Positions 1 to 6,767 are shown, counted from the first letter of the stretch. The stretch is DNA of 9,137 bases from Syntrophomonadaceae bacterium (GCA_012840625.1 DUSB01000138.1:1-9137), one strand, 5' to 3'. The notes: generated by a model from the sequence alone, not told the origin. Numbers and translations are program-made.

Positions 1-350
1 ACCATGGCATTGGCATACATTTCTTTGCTTACCCAGGCGATATTATAAGTCTTTACAGTAATGCCGTGACCTCTGGGTGCCAGTTTGATATGTGCTGAAG
101 AATAGGCGGTAGTTCCTAACTGTTTTTCCGGCACCAGACCACCGAGATATTGTCTCATTTCCTGGTTGGTGACTCTGATAATTTTAACATCATCTTTGTT
201 AACACCGAAAAGCTCCAGCATTTCCCTCTCCTGCTGTGGTGTAAGATCAGCTCCCAGACTTACTACTTCCCGCGCACTAGCCAGCGCATTAAAAGGAAAT
301 AGGGTCAGCAAAAATCCCGTCATCACAATGATGGATATCCATTTTTTCAT
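1..350 (-). CDS. Secreted DUF1002 (YpuA-like) protein, 5' part only
   Basis: The reading frame starts at ATG 350-348 and is still open at the window edge, giving 116 codons of a longer protein. Residues 1-24 form a classic signal peptide: MKK, a hydrophobic stretch (about 5-20), then an ALA-S-A cleavage region near residues 22-26. The mature part reads VVSLGADLTPQQ, then FGVN, IIRVTNQE, YLGG, and further on SSAHIKL and YNIAWVSKEMY. This order of short motifs is what I know from the DUF1002/YpuA family of exported Bacillota proteins, whose function is not known. The start is supported by a G-rich Shine-Dalgarno (GGGGGG, 359-364) 8 nt upstream. An ATG at 358-356 runs into a stop after three codons and is not the start. 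A sigma-A promoter lies at 430-458. Family assignment is from memory of motif order, not a database search. Confidence 0.8.
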   Translation of the reverse strand, partial: MKKWISIIVMTGFLLTLFPFNALASAREVVSLGADLTPQQEREMLELFGVNKDDVKIIRVTNQEMRQYLGGLVPEKQLGTTAYSSAHIKLAPRGHGITVKTYNIAWVSKEMYANAM

Positions 351-429
351 GACAACATCCCCCCATTAGCTCAATAATAACTTTCTTACTTTAGTCAATA
401 TGGTTTCGTCCCTTACTAATGATCAATAT

Positions 430-458
430 ATTATATAGAAACTATCGACACCAATCAA
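430..458 (-). promoter_or_regulatory. Sigma-A promoter of the DUF1002 gene
   Basis: Read on the minus strand there is a TTGATT -35 box (458-453), a spacer of exactly 17 nt, and a perfect TATAAT -10 box (435-430). Transcription would begin near 423, leaving a leader of about 70 nt before the ATG at 350. I see no clear riboswitch fold in that leader. The promoter lies between the end of the DUF2889 gene and the DUF1002 gene, so the latter can be transcribed on its own. Confidence 0.65.
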
Positions 459-562
459 CCCTTCATGCTTCATGATAGACAATTGTTTTATGATTTTCAA
501 TATTTTTTAATCGACTGTTTCCAGGCGTAGAACTCTTTGCTGGTACTTTGCTGATATAAAAA

Positions 563-1408
563 CTAGCATGATTGCTCCAGCTGTTTGTTAAGACAGCGAT
601 TATAGGTATCAACGCTATCATAAACCAGATCGATTAAATGTACACATCCCTGCCCGGCTCCTAAATGTTGCGCCAGCTCCTTTTTTTTCATTCCCCGTAC
701 ACAAAGACCTTCGATATTTTTTAGTTGATGAATCGATTCGCGGCAAACTTCATCCGGCACCTGCATCAGACTGGCCTCTGCACGTAGCACCTGGTTGACA
801 TCCGCTTCTATTTCCAGCCAACTGCTGATATGGTGAAAAGAATCTCTAAGATTGCCGGCAATCATATATCCTACCCCTTGCTCCCGATAGATATGCTGGC
901 TTTTAAAGCGATCAAAAAGCCTGTTTTCCCGTGCCTGATTACCAATATAATCACCCCAGGAACACTGTACACGATCAAGATTACTATAATAGCGACAGGA
1001 GCCATCGTAAAAATGGTCCCAGGCTTGATTATAATCTTCTTTGCCAGTATAACCCCTTTCCAGCAACAAAAATGTTTCAGCCTGCACAATGCAGGTCACT
1101 GTTTCATTAATCATTGATCGAGCCATGTCTTCTCCTAAATTCTCAGCCGCTCTACGCAGATGAGGTCCCTGTCCCAGATAAGCCTGAATGCCTTTTAGGT
1201 CAGGAATTTCTTTGCGATATTCTCTCATATCACCGGGAGAGCCATATTTTTCCCAATAAGCCTCTTGAATTTTCAGTTCAACTGTATCCAGCACCATAGA
1301 AACCGCCAGTTCCCGATCCGAATCAGCATACATGGTTCGGCCACAAATTAAGTGATCCCCAGCGCGATATACTTCTGAATGCCAGTAACGTTGATATAAA
1401 AATTCCAT
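563..1408 (-). CDS. DUF2889 family protein
   Basis: A 281-residue soluble protein without signal peptide or membrane segment. The N-terminal part contains CGRTMYADSDRELAVSM followed by VELKIQEAYWEKYGSP, and the C-terminal part has GAGQGCVHLIDL (from residue 250; Cys255, His257). A 'GR..D...E..V...VD...L.I..A....P' block followed by a late G-x-G-C-x-H-L is the pattern I associate with DUF2889, a family of unknown biochemical function often found among aromatic or fatty-acid degradation genes. The central region is rich in Cys, His, Tyr and Trp. The start ATG (1408-1406) follows an AAAGGAGA ribosome binding site. The gene is divergent from an acyl-CoA synthetase gene, and the 318-bp intergenic region between them contains palindromes, so co-regulation is plausible. 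No clear terminator follows it. I would not assign an enzymatic role. Confidence 0.6.
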   Translation of the reverse strand: MEFLYQRYWHSEVYRAGDHLICGRTMYADSDRELAVSMVLDTVELKIQEAYWEKYGSPGDMREYRKEIPDLKGIQAYLGQGPHLRRAAENLGEDMARSMINETVTCIVQAETFLLLERGYTGKEDYNQAWDHFYDGSCRYYSNLDRVQCSWGDYIGNQARENRLFDRFKSQHIYREQGVGYMIAGNLRDSFHHISSWLEIEADVNQVLRAEASLMQVPDEVCRESIHQLKNIEGLCVRGMKKKELAQHLGAGQGCVHLIDLVYDSVDTYNRCLNKQLEQSC

Positions 1409-1490
1409 TATTGCACCGTCTCCTTTTCTGTTTATAAGGTAAATCTATTATAAAGTATGGCTTATACCAGTTATAACAGCAATAGCAGCA

Positions 1491-1522
1491 GGCAATGTGT
1501 ATAATTTTCTATACACATTGCC
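1491..1522. repeat. Perfect 13-bp inverted repeat with 6-nt centre
   Basis: GGCAATGTGTATA (1491-1503) and TATACACATTGCC (1510-1522) are exact reverse complements, separated by ATTTTC. On neither strand is the stem followed by a convincing T-run. It lies upstream of both flanking genes, so a terminator role is not the obvious explanation. An operator or a leader hairpin for the minus-strand transcript fits better. The left arm contributes to a TATAAT (1500-1505), so protein binding here could also mask a promoter. Confidence 0.85.
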
Positions 1523-1569
1523 TTCCACCCTATGCTCCGCTGTCAATTCAATATCTTCCTGCTATGATT

Positions 1570-1589
1570 CGTCAATTATTTATTACAAC
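1570..1589. promoter_or_regulatory. TyrR-box-like element, distal copy
   Basis: The sequence reads CGTCAA, six bases, ATTACA, then AC. It matches the copy at 1693-1712 at 16 of 20 positions (16 of 18 in the core GTCAA-Y-TATTT-W-TTACAA). Against the TyrR box TGTAAA-N6-TTTACA it matches 9 of 12. It lies about 140 bp upstream of the synthetase start and 123 bp from the proximal copy. Binding by the regulator encoded at 3805-4806 is an inference. Confidence 0.4.
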
Positions 1590-1654
1590 TTTGTCTGCTA
1601 ACGGCATTTTGCAAAACCAATAAAATAAATATGTTAAATTATATTCATATATAG

Positions 1655-1660
1655 TATAAT
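1655..1660 (+). promoter_or_regulatory. Probable -10 box of the first acyl-CoA synthetase gene
   Basis: A perfect TATAAT inside a very AT-rich stretch, 66 nt before the ATG at 1727. The hexamer 17 nt upstream (TGTTAA, 1632-1637) is a poor -35, so the promoter may be weak, depend on an activator, or use another sigma factor. Transcription would begin near 1667, giving a leader of about 60 nt. Confidence 0.45.
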
Positions 1661-1672
1661 GAAATAAATTAT

Positions 1673-1689
1673 AGCCCGGACGTCGGGTT
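1673..1689 (+). promoter_or_regulatory. Small leader hairpin
   Basis: AGCCCG and CGGGTT can pair (six pairs including one G-U) around a GACGT loop. It lies just downstream of the expected transcription start of the synthetase gene. No T-run follows, so it is not a terminator. It may only stabilise the 5' end of the mRNA. Confidence 0.3.
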
Positions 1690-1692
1690 CTG

Positions 1693-1712
1693 TGTCAACT
1701 ATTTTTTACAAA
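1693..1712. promoter_or_regulatory. TyrR-box-like element, proximal copy
   Basis: TGTCAA, six bases, TTTACA (1693-1710) differs from the TyrR consensus TGTAAA-N6-TTTACA at one position. It lies in the expected 5' leader of the synthetase gene and abuts its ribosome binding site (AAAGGAGG, 1711-1718). A protein bound here would act as a roadblock to transcription. The candidate binder is the Fis-type helix-turn-helix regulator at 3805-4806, which is an inference from site symmetry and proximity. Confidence 0.45.
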
Positions 1713-1726
1713 AGGAGGACTTTATT

Positions 1727-3673
1727 ATGCAATTTGCTCAGGAAATTAATCGCGATGTATTATGTATTACTACCCTACCCGAGATGTTTAATCGTTCAGT
1801 GTTCAAATTTGGTGACAGACGGTGCCAGTGGTTTCAAACCGACTATTCCAGGCCAGAAGAAACTGCCTCTCTTTCCTACTCAGATGTTTATATGAAGGTA
1901 AAAGATATAAGTGCCGGTTTAATGTCTCTGGGGGTTAAACCTCAAGATCGTGTTTCTATTATGGCTCATACCTGTCCACAGTGGCTGTGGAGCGATTTTG
2001 GCATTTTGAGTACCGGAGCCATAACGGTAACCATCTATCCTTCTTTTTCCGTTAACGAAATGAAATACATTGTAAATGACTCCGGTTCACGCTTTATTTT
2101 TGTGCGCGACGAAGAAGGTGTCCAAAAAGTTGAACAGGGGTTTAAAGATATGCCCACTCTGGAAAAGGCTATTGTCATGAATGATAACGTAAAGCTCCCT
2201 GATAGTGATCAATTTATCTACCTGAGTGAATTGATGGAAATGGGTAAAAAATATGCAGCTAATCATCCCTATGCATATGAGAAGTCCTGTGATCAGATTA
2301 AGCCATGGGATATGGCAACCATTGTTTATACATCTGGTACCACTGGCAATCCAAAAGGTGCCGTACACACCCATCATAATGTTATGAATGCTATGGTTAT
2401 TGATGCTCTCCGTTTTGTTCAGAGTGGTTTCAATATCGATGAAAAGGATGTCATTTTATCCTTCTTACCTCTTTCTCACACCTATGAACGCCAATGTGGT
2501 CAAATGCAGACTATCTGGACAGGAGGTACCATTGCCTATGCTGAACAACCGGCAACTGTTATGAGGGATATTCAGATTTTCAATCCTACTTGGTTCCTTT
2601 CTGTTCCCAGAATATTTGAGAGAATTTATGTAGCAATGAGAGATGCAGCATCAAAAACTCCGGAAAGCAAAGCTGGATTCGAAAAGGCTCTGGAAATTGG
2701 CCTGAAAGTGGTAGATTATCAAACCGACGAGGAAGGCTTTGTTGACATGAGCTTTGAACATAACATGTCTGATGGGCTGCCTGAAGATCTGCTCAAACAA
2801 TATGAGTGGGCAGATACCAATGTATTCAGCAAAGTTCGCGCTTTATTGGGAAAGAATTATAAATTCTCCATTTCCGCTTCCGCTGGTCTCCCGGCCAGAT
2901 TATGTAAAATATTCATGGCTATGGGCGTTAGAATATTTGAGGGTTACGGTCTGACTGAAACCATGAATGCTATTAACTTCAGTGTAGCGCGCGCCATCCT
3001 TCCCGGCAGTATGGGACCTGAACACTTCTTCCATGAAGTAAAATTGGCTGAAGATGGTGAAATTATCGTACGGGGCGGCAATGTTTTCCAGGGATATTTC
3101 AATAATCCGGAAGCAACCGCCGAAGCCTTTGATGATGAAGGATTTTTCCACACCGGTGACATCGGTACCATTGTACACAACAGTAAACTGGGACTTGATT
3201 ACTATAAGATCATCGATCGTAAAAAGAGCATTATGGTACTGGATACCGGCAAAAACGTTCCCCGTTCTAAAGTAGAAGGCCGCTTTTCCGTAGCTCACTA
3301 TATAGAAGAAGTATGCGCAGTAGCTGATGAAAGAAAATTTGTCACCGCCATTATTGTTCCTAAATTTGACCACATTATCAACACCCTGGCTGAAAAAGGT
3401 ATTCACTTTGATGAGAGCCAAATGGTTCAAATGGAAGGAATTACTGTAAAAGTAGGCGATGATTTTGTTAATCACCCCGAGGTAAAAAAGCTGATTGATA
3501 TGGATGTGGCCGAAGCCAATAAGGGCTTGGAAAGTTATGAAACCATCAAGAAATACCATATTTCTAACCGTGCATTTTCTCCAGAGCTTGACGAAGTCAC
3601 ACCAACAATGAAGGTAAAAACCCGCAATGTACTTAAAAACTTTGCCGACGAAATCGAAGCCCTGTACAAATAA
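1727..3673 (+). CDS. Long-chain acyl-CoA synthetase (AMP-forming)
   Basis: A 648-residue member of the adenylate-forming (ANL) superfamily. It would activate a carboxylic acid, most likely a medium- or long-chain fatty acid, with ATP to an acyl-adenylate and then form acyl-CoA. Visible motifs, in order: P-loop TSGTTGNPKG (202-211), the LPLSHTYER block, the adenine-binding GYGLTET (406-412), TGD (476-478) and DRKK (497-500), and the C-terminal catalytic lysine in TPTMKVK (Lys629). All core residues are present, so it should be active. Length is normal for long-chain synthetases. No signal peptide or membrane segment is seen, so it is presumably cytoplasmic or peripheral. The start is fixed by AAAGGAGG at 1711-1718. 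It is monocistronic: a strong terminator follows. It is clearly paralogous to the protein at 4834-6735. The exact substrate cannot be read from the sequence; an aryl or branched acid is possible. Confidence 0.92.
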   Translation: MQFAQEINRDVLCITTLPEMFNRSVFKFGDRRCQWFQTDYSRPEETASLSYSDVYMKVKDISAGLMSLGVKPQDRVSIMAHTCPQWLWSDFGILSTGAITVTIYPSFSVNEMKYIVNDSGSRFIFVRDEEGVQKVEQGFKDMPTLEKAIVMNDNVKLPDSDQFIYLSELMEMGKKYAANHPYAYEKSCDQIKPWDMATIVYTSGTTGNPKGAVHTHHNVMNAMVIDALRFVQSGFNIDEKDVILSFLPLSHTYERQCGQMQTIWTGGTIAYAEQPATVMRDIQIFNPTWFLSVPRIFERIYVAMRDAASKTPESKAGFEKALEIGLKVVDYQTDEEGFVDMSFEHNMSDGLPEDLLKQYEWADTNVFSKVRALLGKNYKFSISASAGLPARLCKIFMAMGVRIFEGYGLTETMNAINFSVARAILPGSMGPEHFFHEVKLAEDGEIIVRGGNVFQGYFNNPEATAEAFDDEGFFHTGDIGTIVHNSKLGLDYYKIIDRKKSIMVLDTGKNVPRSKVEGRFSVAHYIEEVCAVADERKFVTAIIVPKFDHIINTLAEKGIHFDESQMVQMEGITVKVGDDFVNHPEVKKLIDMDVAEANKGLESYETIKKYHISNRAFSPELDEVTPTMKVKTRNVLKNFADEIEALYK

Positions 3674-3688
3674 GTGTCCTGAAAATTA

Positions 3689-3720
3689 AAAATGGCCGGC
3701 TCGTCAGAGCCGGCCATTTT
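3689..3720. terminator. Strong hairpin terminator, probably bidirectional
   Basis: A perfect 14-bp stem, AAAATGGCCGGCTC and GAGCCGGCCATTTT, with a GTCA loop, begins 16 nt after the stop of the first synthetase gene. The ascending arm ends in TTTT on the plus strand and the mirrored A-run gives the same on the minus strand. It separates the first synthetase gene from the regulator gene, so the latter needs its own promoter. Confidence 0.95.
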
Positions 3721-3757
3721 CCTTATAATTCCTTTTAACAAAAGCATTTCAGTAAAA

Positions 3758-3775
3758 TGTAATGGTATAATTACA
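3758..3775. promoter_or_regulatory. TyrR-box-like operator over the regulator's -10
   Basis: TGTAAT, six bases (GGTATA), ATTACA is a perfect 6-bp inverted repeat with the same spacing as a TyrR box (TGTAAA-N6-TTTACA), matching it at 10 of 12 positions. Its centre is the promoter -10 box, so occupancy would block RNA polymerase. The simplest reading is autorepression by the product of the gene immediately downstream; this is inferred. Confidence 0.5.
3763..3771 (+). promoter_or_regulatory. Extended -10 promoter of the regulator and second synthetase genes
   Basis: TGG followed by TATAAT is a perfect extended -10 element, 33 nt upstream of the regulator's ATG. No good -35 lies at the usual distance (a TTAACA at 3735-3740 is too far), which is tolerated for extended -10 promoters. 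There is no sigma-54 (-24/-12, GG-N10-GC) signature here. The element is overlapped by the palindrome at 3758-3775. Confidence 0.55.
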
Positions 3776-3804
3776 ATAACACACAAAACACTGGAGGGAG
3801 CTTT

Positions 3805-4806
3805 ATGACCGCATCAGAAAAAACAGATATCCTAGAAGAACTCCAGTATTATAAAAATGAAGTAAAACGTATATGGAGCTCATATTATTCCTTCGATCAA
3901 ATCATGGGCAATAGCCTGCTTATTCTAGAAGCCAAAACCAAAGCCTGGAATATGGCGCCCACGCATACACCTATTTTATTGGCCGGTGAACAGGGTACTG
4001 GGAAACGTCTATTTGCACATGCTATACATCAGGACAGCCCCCAGAAGGATGGACCTTTTATCACCATTAACTGTATGACCGACCCGGAACTGGCACGAGA
4101 TAAACTTTTGGGCAGTACTGAAACTGCCAGCGGGCTGTTTAATCCTGCCAATAAAGATAAACCCAGCTATTATGCCGGGGCTACTGTTTTTGTTCATGAA
4201 GTATTGCATCTGCCTGTTGAGACTCAAAATCAACTGGTGGAAATCCTGGTAAATTCAAGCTTCGCCAACAAAACTCGGCCAGCATTTCCCCGTTTAATCG
4301 CCACCAGCAGTCAATCATTAAAAGATACCGAACAAAACTTATCTGTTTCAAAGGATTTTATGAATTTTATTAATGATAGCATTATCATACTGCCACCCCT
4401 GCGCTCTAGATTGGAAGATATTCCTGCTGTTTGCCACCGTTTTATTCATGAGATTAATACCATTGCTGGCACCACCGTAACCGGCATTAGTGACAGGGCC
4501 ATGGACTTCATGATCCAATATGACTGGCCGGGCAACATCAGTGAATTAAAAGCCGTCATTGAAAGAGCCTGTTTGGATGCACAAACAGGCTTAATTGAAG
4601 TAGATAATCTGTATCTTTTGCAAACTCGTATGCAGGGCAGTGATTATCCACCCAAATTAAAAGAAGCTGTTATGCGAGCAGAAAAAGAAGCTATACTTAA
4701 GGCTCTGGCTTTCAGCAAAGGTAATAAAAAGCAGGCCGCTGAACTGCTTGGCATTACCCGTACATCATTGTATAACAAAATTAAAGATCTTAATCTGGAC
4801 GTTTAA
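3805..4806 (+). CDS. Degenerate NtrC/TyrR-type AAA+ transcriptional regulator
   Basis: A 333-residue protein with a short helical N-terminus (about 1-30, no receiver or PAS domain), an AAA+ domain like that of bacterial enhancer-binding proteins (about 31-260), and a Fis-type helix-turn-helix (about 308-329, KKQAAELLGITRTSLYNKIK). Walker A is kept (GEQGTGK, 61-67), as are LPPLRSRLEDIP (196-207) and WPGN (241-244). Lost are the GAFTGA loop (residues 107-112 read TASGLF), the Walker B aspartate (VHE, His131), both arginine-finger positions (Ser182 and Phe188 by alignment to LPPLR) and the sensor II arginine (Ser246 in NISEL). It should bind DNA, perhaps nucleotide, but is unlikely to hydrolyse ATP or remodel sigma-54 polymerase. 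TyrR also lacks GAFTGA and works on sigma-70 promoters. The start has GGAGGGAG at 3793-3800. The second acyl-CoA synthetase gene follows after 27 nt, so the two form an operon. Confidence 0.85.
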   Translation: MTASEKTDILEELQYYKNEVKRIWSSYYSFDQIMGNSLLILEAKTKAWNMAPTHTPILLAGEQGTGKRLFAHAIHQDSPQKDGPFITINCMTDPELARDKLLGSTETASGLFNPANKDKPSYYAGATVFVHEVLHLPVETQNQLVEILVNSSFANKTRPAFPRLIATSSQSLKDTEQNLSVSKDFMNFINDSIIILPPLRSRLEDIPAVCHRFIHEINTIAGTTVTGISDRAMDFMIQYDWPGNISELKAVIERACLDAQTGLIEVDNLYLLQTRMQGSDYPPKLKEAVMRAEKEAILKALAFSKGNKKQAAELLGITRTSLYNKIKDLNLDV

Positions 4807-4833
4807 ACGCTCTCAGAAAGATGAGGAGGAATT

Positions 4834-6735
4834 ATGAGTACATTTAACCGCCGGTATATTTATCGTTATACCTTGCCTGAAATGTTTGACCAATCAGTAT
4901 TAAAATATATGGATGCTACCTGTCAGACATGGAAAGATGAGACCGGCAAGATTCAAAAGCTTAGCTACGCTCAGGTAGGCCGAATTGTAAAAGAATTGAG
5001 CATTGGATTACTCAGCCTGGACCTGAATAAACAGGACCGCGTAGCCATCATGAGTTATAACATTCCTCAGTGGCTGTGGGCTGACTTTGCTATTCTCAGT
5101 GCGGGAGCCATAACTGTTACCATCTATCCTACTTCTTCACATCGTGAATTGGCGCATATCATTAATGATTCTCAAACCCGCTTTCTCTTTATGGAGAGTG
5201 CTAAAAGCCTGCATAAAGCAGCAAATATTTGGAGTGAGATGCCCTCTTTGGAAAAAATTATTATAATGCGTGATGATTACTCCGGCCATCATTCCGCCAT
5301 TTTGAATCTAAGTGAGCTGCGCAGGACCGGGTCTGCTTTAATGCGTGAAACCAGACCCAAATTTGACGCACGCTGGCGGTCCATCGATCTACATGATCCT
5401 CTGACAATTATATATACCTCGGGTACAACGGGACAACAAAAAGGGGTGGTTCATACCCACCTGAGTTTGAATGCTGCCATTGCCAGAGACTTAACCATCA
5501 TGCCTACCATAAAAGAGGAGGATCAGCTCTTATCTATTCTACCTTTATCCCACTCTTTTGAGCGGCAGTGCGGTCATATGTTAACCTTATCAACCGGTGG
5601 AAGTATTGCCTATCCCAGCAGTACCGGTAGCAGCTTGCTGCAGGACTTTCAAACTTTTCAGCCTTCCTGGTTTCTGGGCGTGCCGGAAATTTATGTATCG
5701 CTGCTGGAGGATATTTCCCGGCATTTGGGGACTCTAATGGATCAACAGCTTATTGAGAATGCGCTTGAAACGGCTCTGGAAACCGCCGACTACCTCCTTG
5801 ACAAGGATGGCTATATTGGTTTTTTCGAAAGCGCTATGCTTCCCGTAGAACTGAGGGAAAAATACCTGCAGGCTGATCAGGAGGTATTTAGTGCAGTCCG
5901 CTCTCTTGTTGGCGGGCGCTATCGTTTTAGCTATTCCGCTGCCGGGGCTCTGCCGGCAATAGTATGCAAACTATTTGCTATTATGGACCTTCGTATCATG
6001 GAAGGTTATGGTCTGGTAGAAAGCAGTAATACCGTGACTGCTAATAACATAAATCGCATTGTTCCTGGTAGTGTAGGGATTTTGTGTCCCGGCGTTGAAG
6101 CCGTCAGTGCTGATGATGGGGAATTCTTAATTCGAACAGATACACTTTTCCTGGAATACTGGAACGATCCGTTTGCAACCCGTAAAGCTTTTACCGAGGA
6201 TGGCTTTTTCAAAACAGGTGATATCATGACGCAGACTGATCAGCAAGATTGGTTCTTATTGGATCGGAAAAAATCGATACTGGCTCTTACCAGTGGACGC
6301 AAAGTCTCTACTGCTAAATATGATCGACTGATTGCTCAGGGACGTTTAATCAGCCAAATCTGCCCTATCGGCGATGACAAGCCCTATGTCACCGCTCTGG
6401 TCGTTCCTAACTTCGATCTCTTCCTGCAAATTTTTGAAGAAAAAAATATCGATATCAATCGGGAAGATCTTCAATATAAGGGAGAGAATAATCATCGCAG
6501 CTGTATAAAAGTCGGTATGGATTTTATCCGCCAGCCCCTTTTACGTACGCTGATCGCTCAGGAAATAGAAAGAATTAATGCTGAGCTAGAAGATTATGAA
6601 TTAATTAGTGATTATACTATTCTCAATCGGCAATTTTCACCCCTTACTGATGAACTAACACCAACCGGCAAATTAAGAAGAAAAACCATCATAGAACATT
6701 TTGCTATAGAAATAGAGAACATGTACCGTCCTTAA
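4834..6735 (+). CDS. Second acyl-CoA synthetase paralogue, with altered core motifs
   Basis: A 633-residue ANL-superfamily protein, collinear with the synthetase at 1727-3673 over its whole length (compare QDRVAIMSYNIPQWLWADF with QDRVSIMAHTCPQWLWSDF). Motifs: TSGTTGQQKG (195-204, where NPKG has become QQKG), LPLSHSFERQCG, GYGLVES (391-397; both threonines of GYGLTET replaced, glutamate kept), TGD (461-463), DRKK (477-480), and catalytic Lys613 in TPTGKLRR. The phosphate-binding lysine (203), the aspartates and the C-terminal lysine remain, so activity is possible, but the adenylate pocket is remodelled. It may accept a different acid, be slow, or act as a sensor partner of the regulator. The start has GAGGAGGA at 4823-4830. 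It follows the regulator gene by 27 nt and is probably co-transcribed from the promoter at 3763-3771. Confidence 0.88.
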   Translation: MSTFNRRYIYRYTLPEMFDQSVLKYMDATCQTWKDETGKIQKLSYAQVGRIVKELSIGLLSLDLNKQDRVAIMSYNIPQWLWADFAILSAGAITVTIYPTSSHRELAHIINDSQTRFLFMESAKSLHKAANIWSEMPSLEKIIIMRDDYSGHHSAILNLSELRRTGSALMRETRPKFDARWRSIDLHDPLTIIYTSGTTGQQKGVVHTHLSLNAAIARDLTIMPTIKEEDQLLSILPLSHSFERQCGHMLTLSTGGSIAYPSSTGSSLLQDFQTFQPSWFLGVPEIYVSLLEDISRHLGTLMDQQLIENALETALETADYLLDKDGYIGFFESAMLPVELREKYLQADQEVFSAVRSLVGGRYRFSYSAAGALPAIVCKLFAIMDLRIMEGYGLVESSNTVTANNINRIVPGSVGILCPGVEAVSADDGEFLIRTDTLFLEYWNDPFATRKAFTEDGFFKTGDIMTQTDQQDWFLLDRKKSILALTSGRKVSTAKYDRLIAQGRLISQICPIGDDKPYVTALVVPNFDLFLQIFEEKNIDINREDLQYKGENNHRSCIKVGMDFIRQPLLRTLIAQEIERINAELEDYELISDYTILNRQFSPLTDELTPTGKLRRKTIIEHFAIEIENMYRP

Positions 6736-6767
6736 CAACAGGGCTAATATACGGCCCCGGCATTTCA

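Larger units (their letters stand above)
1409..1726. other. Divergent regulatory region between DUF2889 and the first acyl-CoA synthetase
   Basis: This 318-bp AT-rich stretch has no credible gene. From left to right it contains: a TATAAT on the minus strand (1452-1447) that could serve the DUF2889 gene but has no good -35; a perfect 13-bp inverted repeat (1491-1522); a lone TGTCAA half-site (1541-1546); a TyrR-box-like element (1570-1589); a TATAAT on the plus strand (1655-1660); a small hairpin (1673-1689); and a second, better TyrR-box-like element (1693-1712) directly before the ribosome binding site of the synthetase gene. The density of symmetrical elements suggests the two genes are controlled from here. 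Confidence 0.7.

Noticed and set aside
463..475. Small palindrome TCATG-CTT-CATGA as a terminator for the DUF2889 gene
   Set aside because: Only 5 bp, about 90 nt after the stop codon and without a T-run; not enough for a terminator.
535..553. Direct repeat CTTTGCTG (535-542 and 546-553) just after the DUF2889 gene
   Set aside because: Two 8-base copies in 19 nt with no further copies or symmetry; could be chance, no function suggested.
1564..1623. Possible 19-codon leader peptide (ATG at 1564) upstream of the first synthetase
   Set aside because: No Shine-Dalgarno precedes it, it lies upstream of the likely transcription start near 1667, and it has no run of regulatory codons.
1590..1726. 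Sigma-54 (-24/-12) promoter upstream of the first synthetase, expected if the neighbouring regulator were a normal enhancer-binding protein
   Set aside because: The best GG...GC pair (1603-1612) has 6 nt between the dinucleotides instead of 10; no TGGCAC-N5-TTGC match was seen here or at 3721-3804.
2900..3559. Long open frame (219 codons) on the minus strand inside the first synthetase gene
   Set aside because: It is antisense to a well-supported gene with all catalytic motifs, has a low-complexity Phe/Ile/Tyr-rich product and no ribosome binding site evidence; it is a shadow frame.
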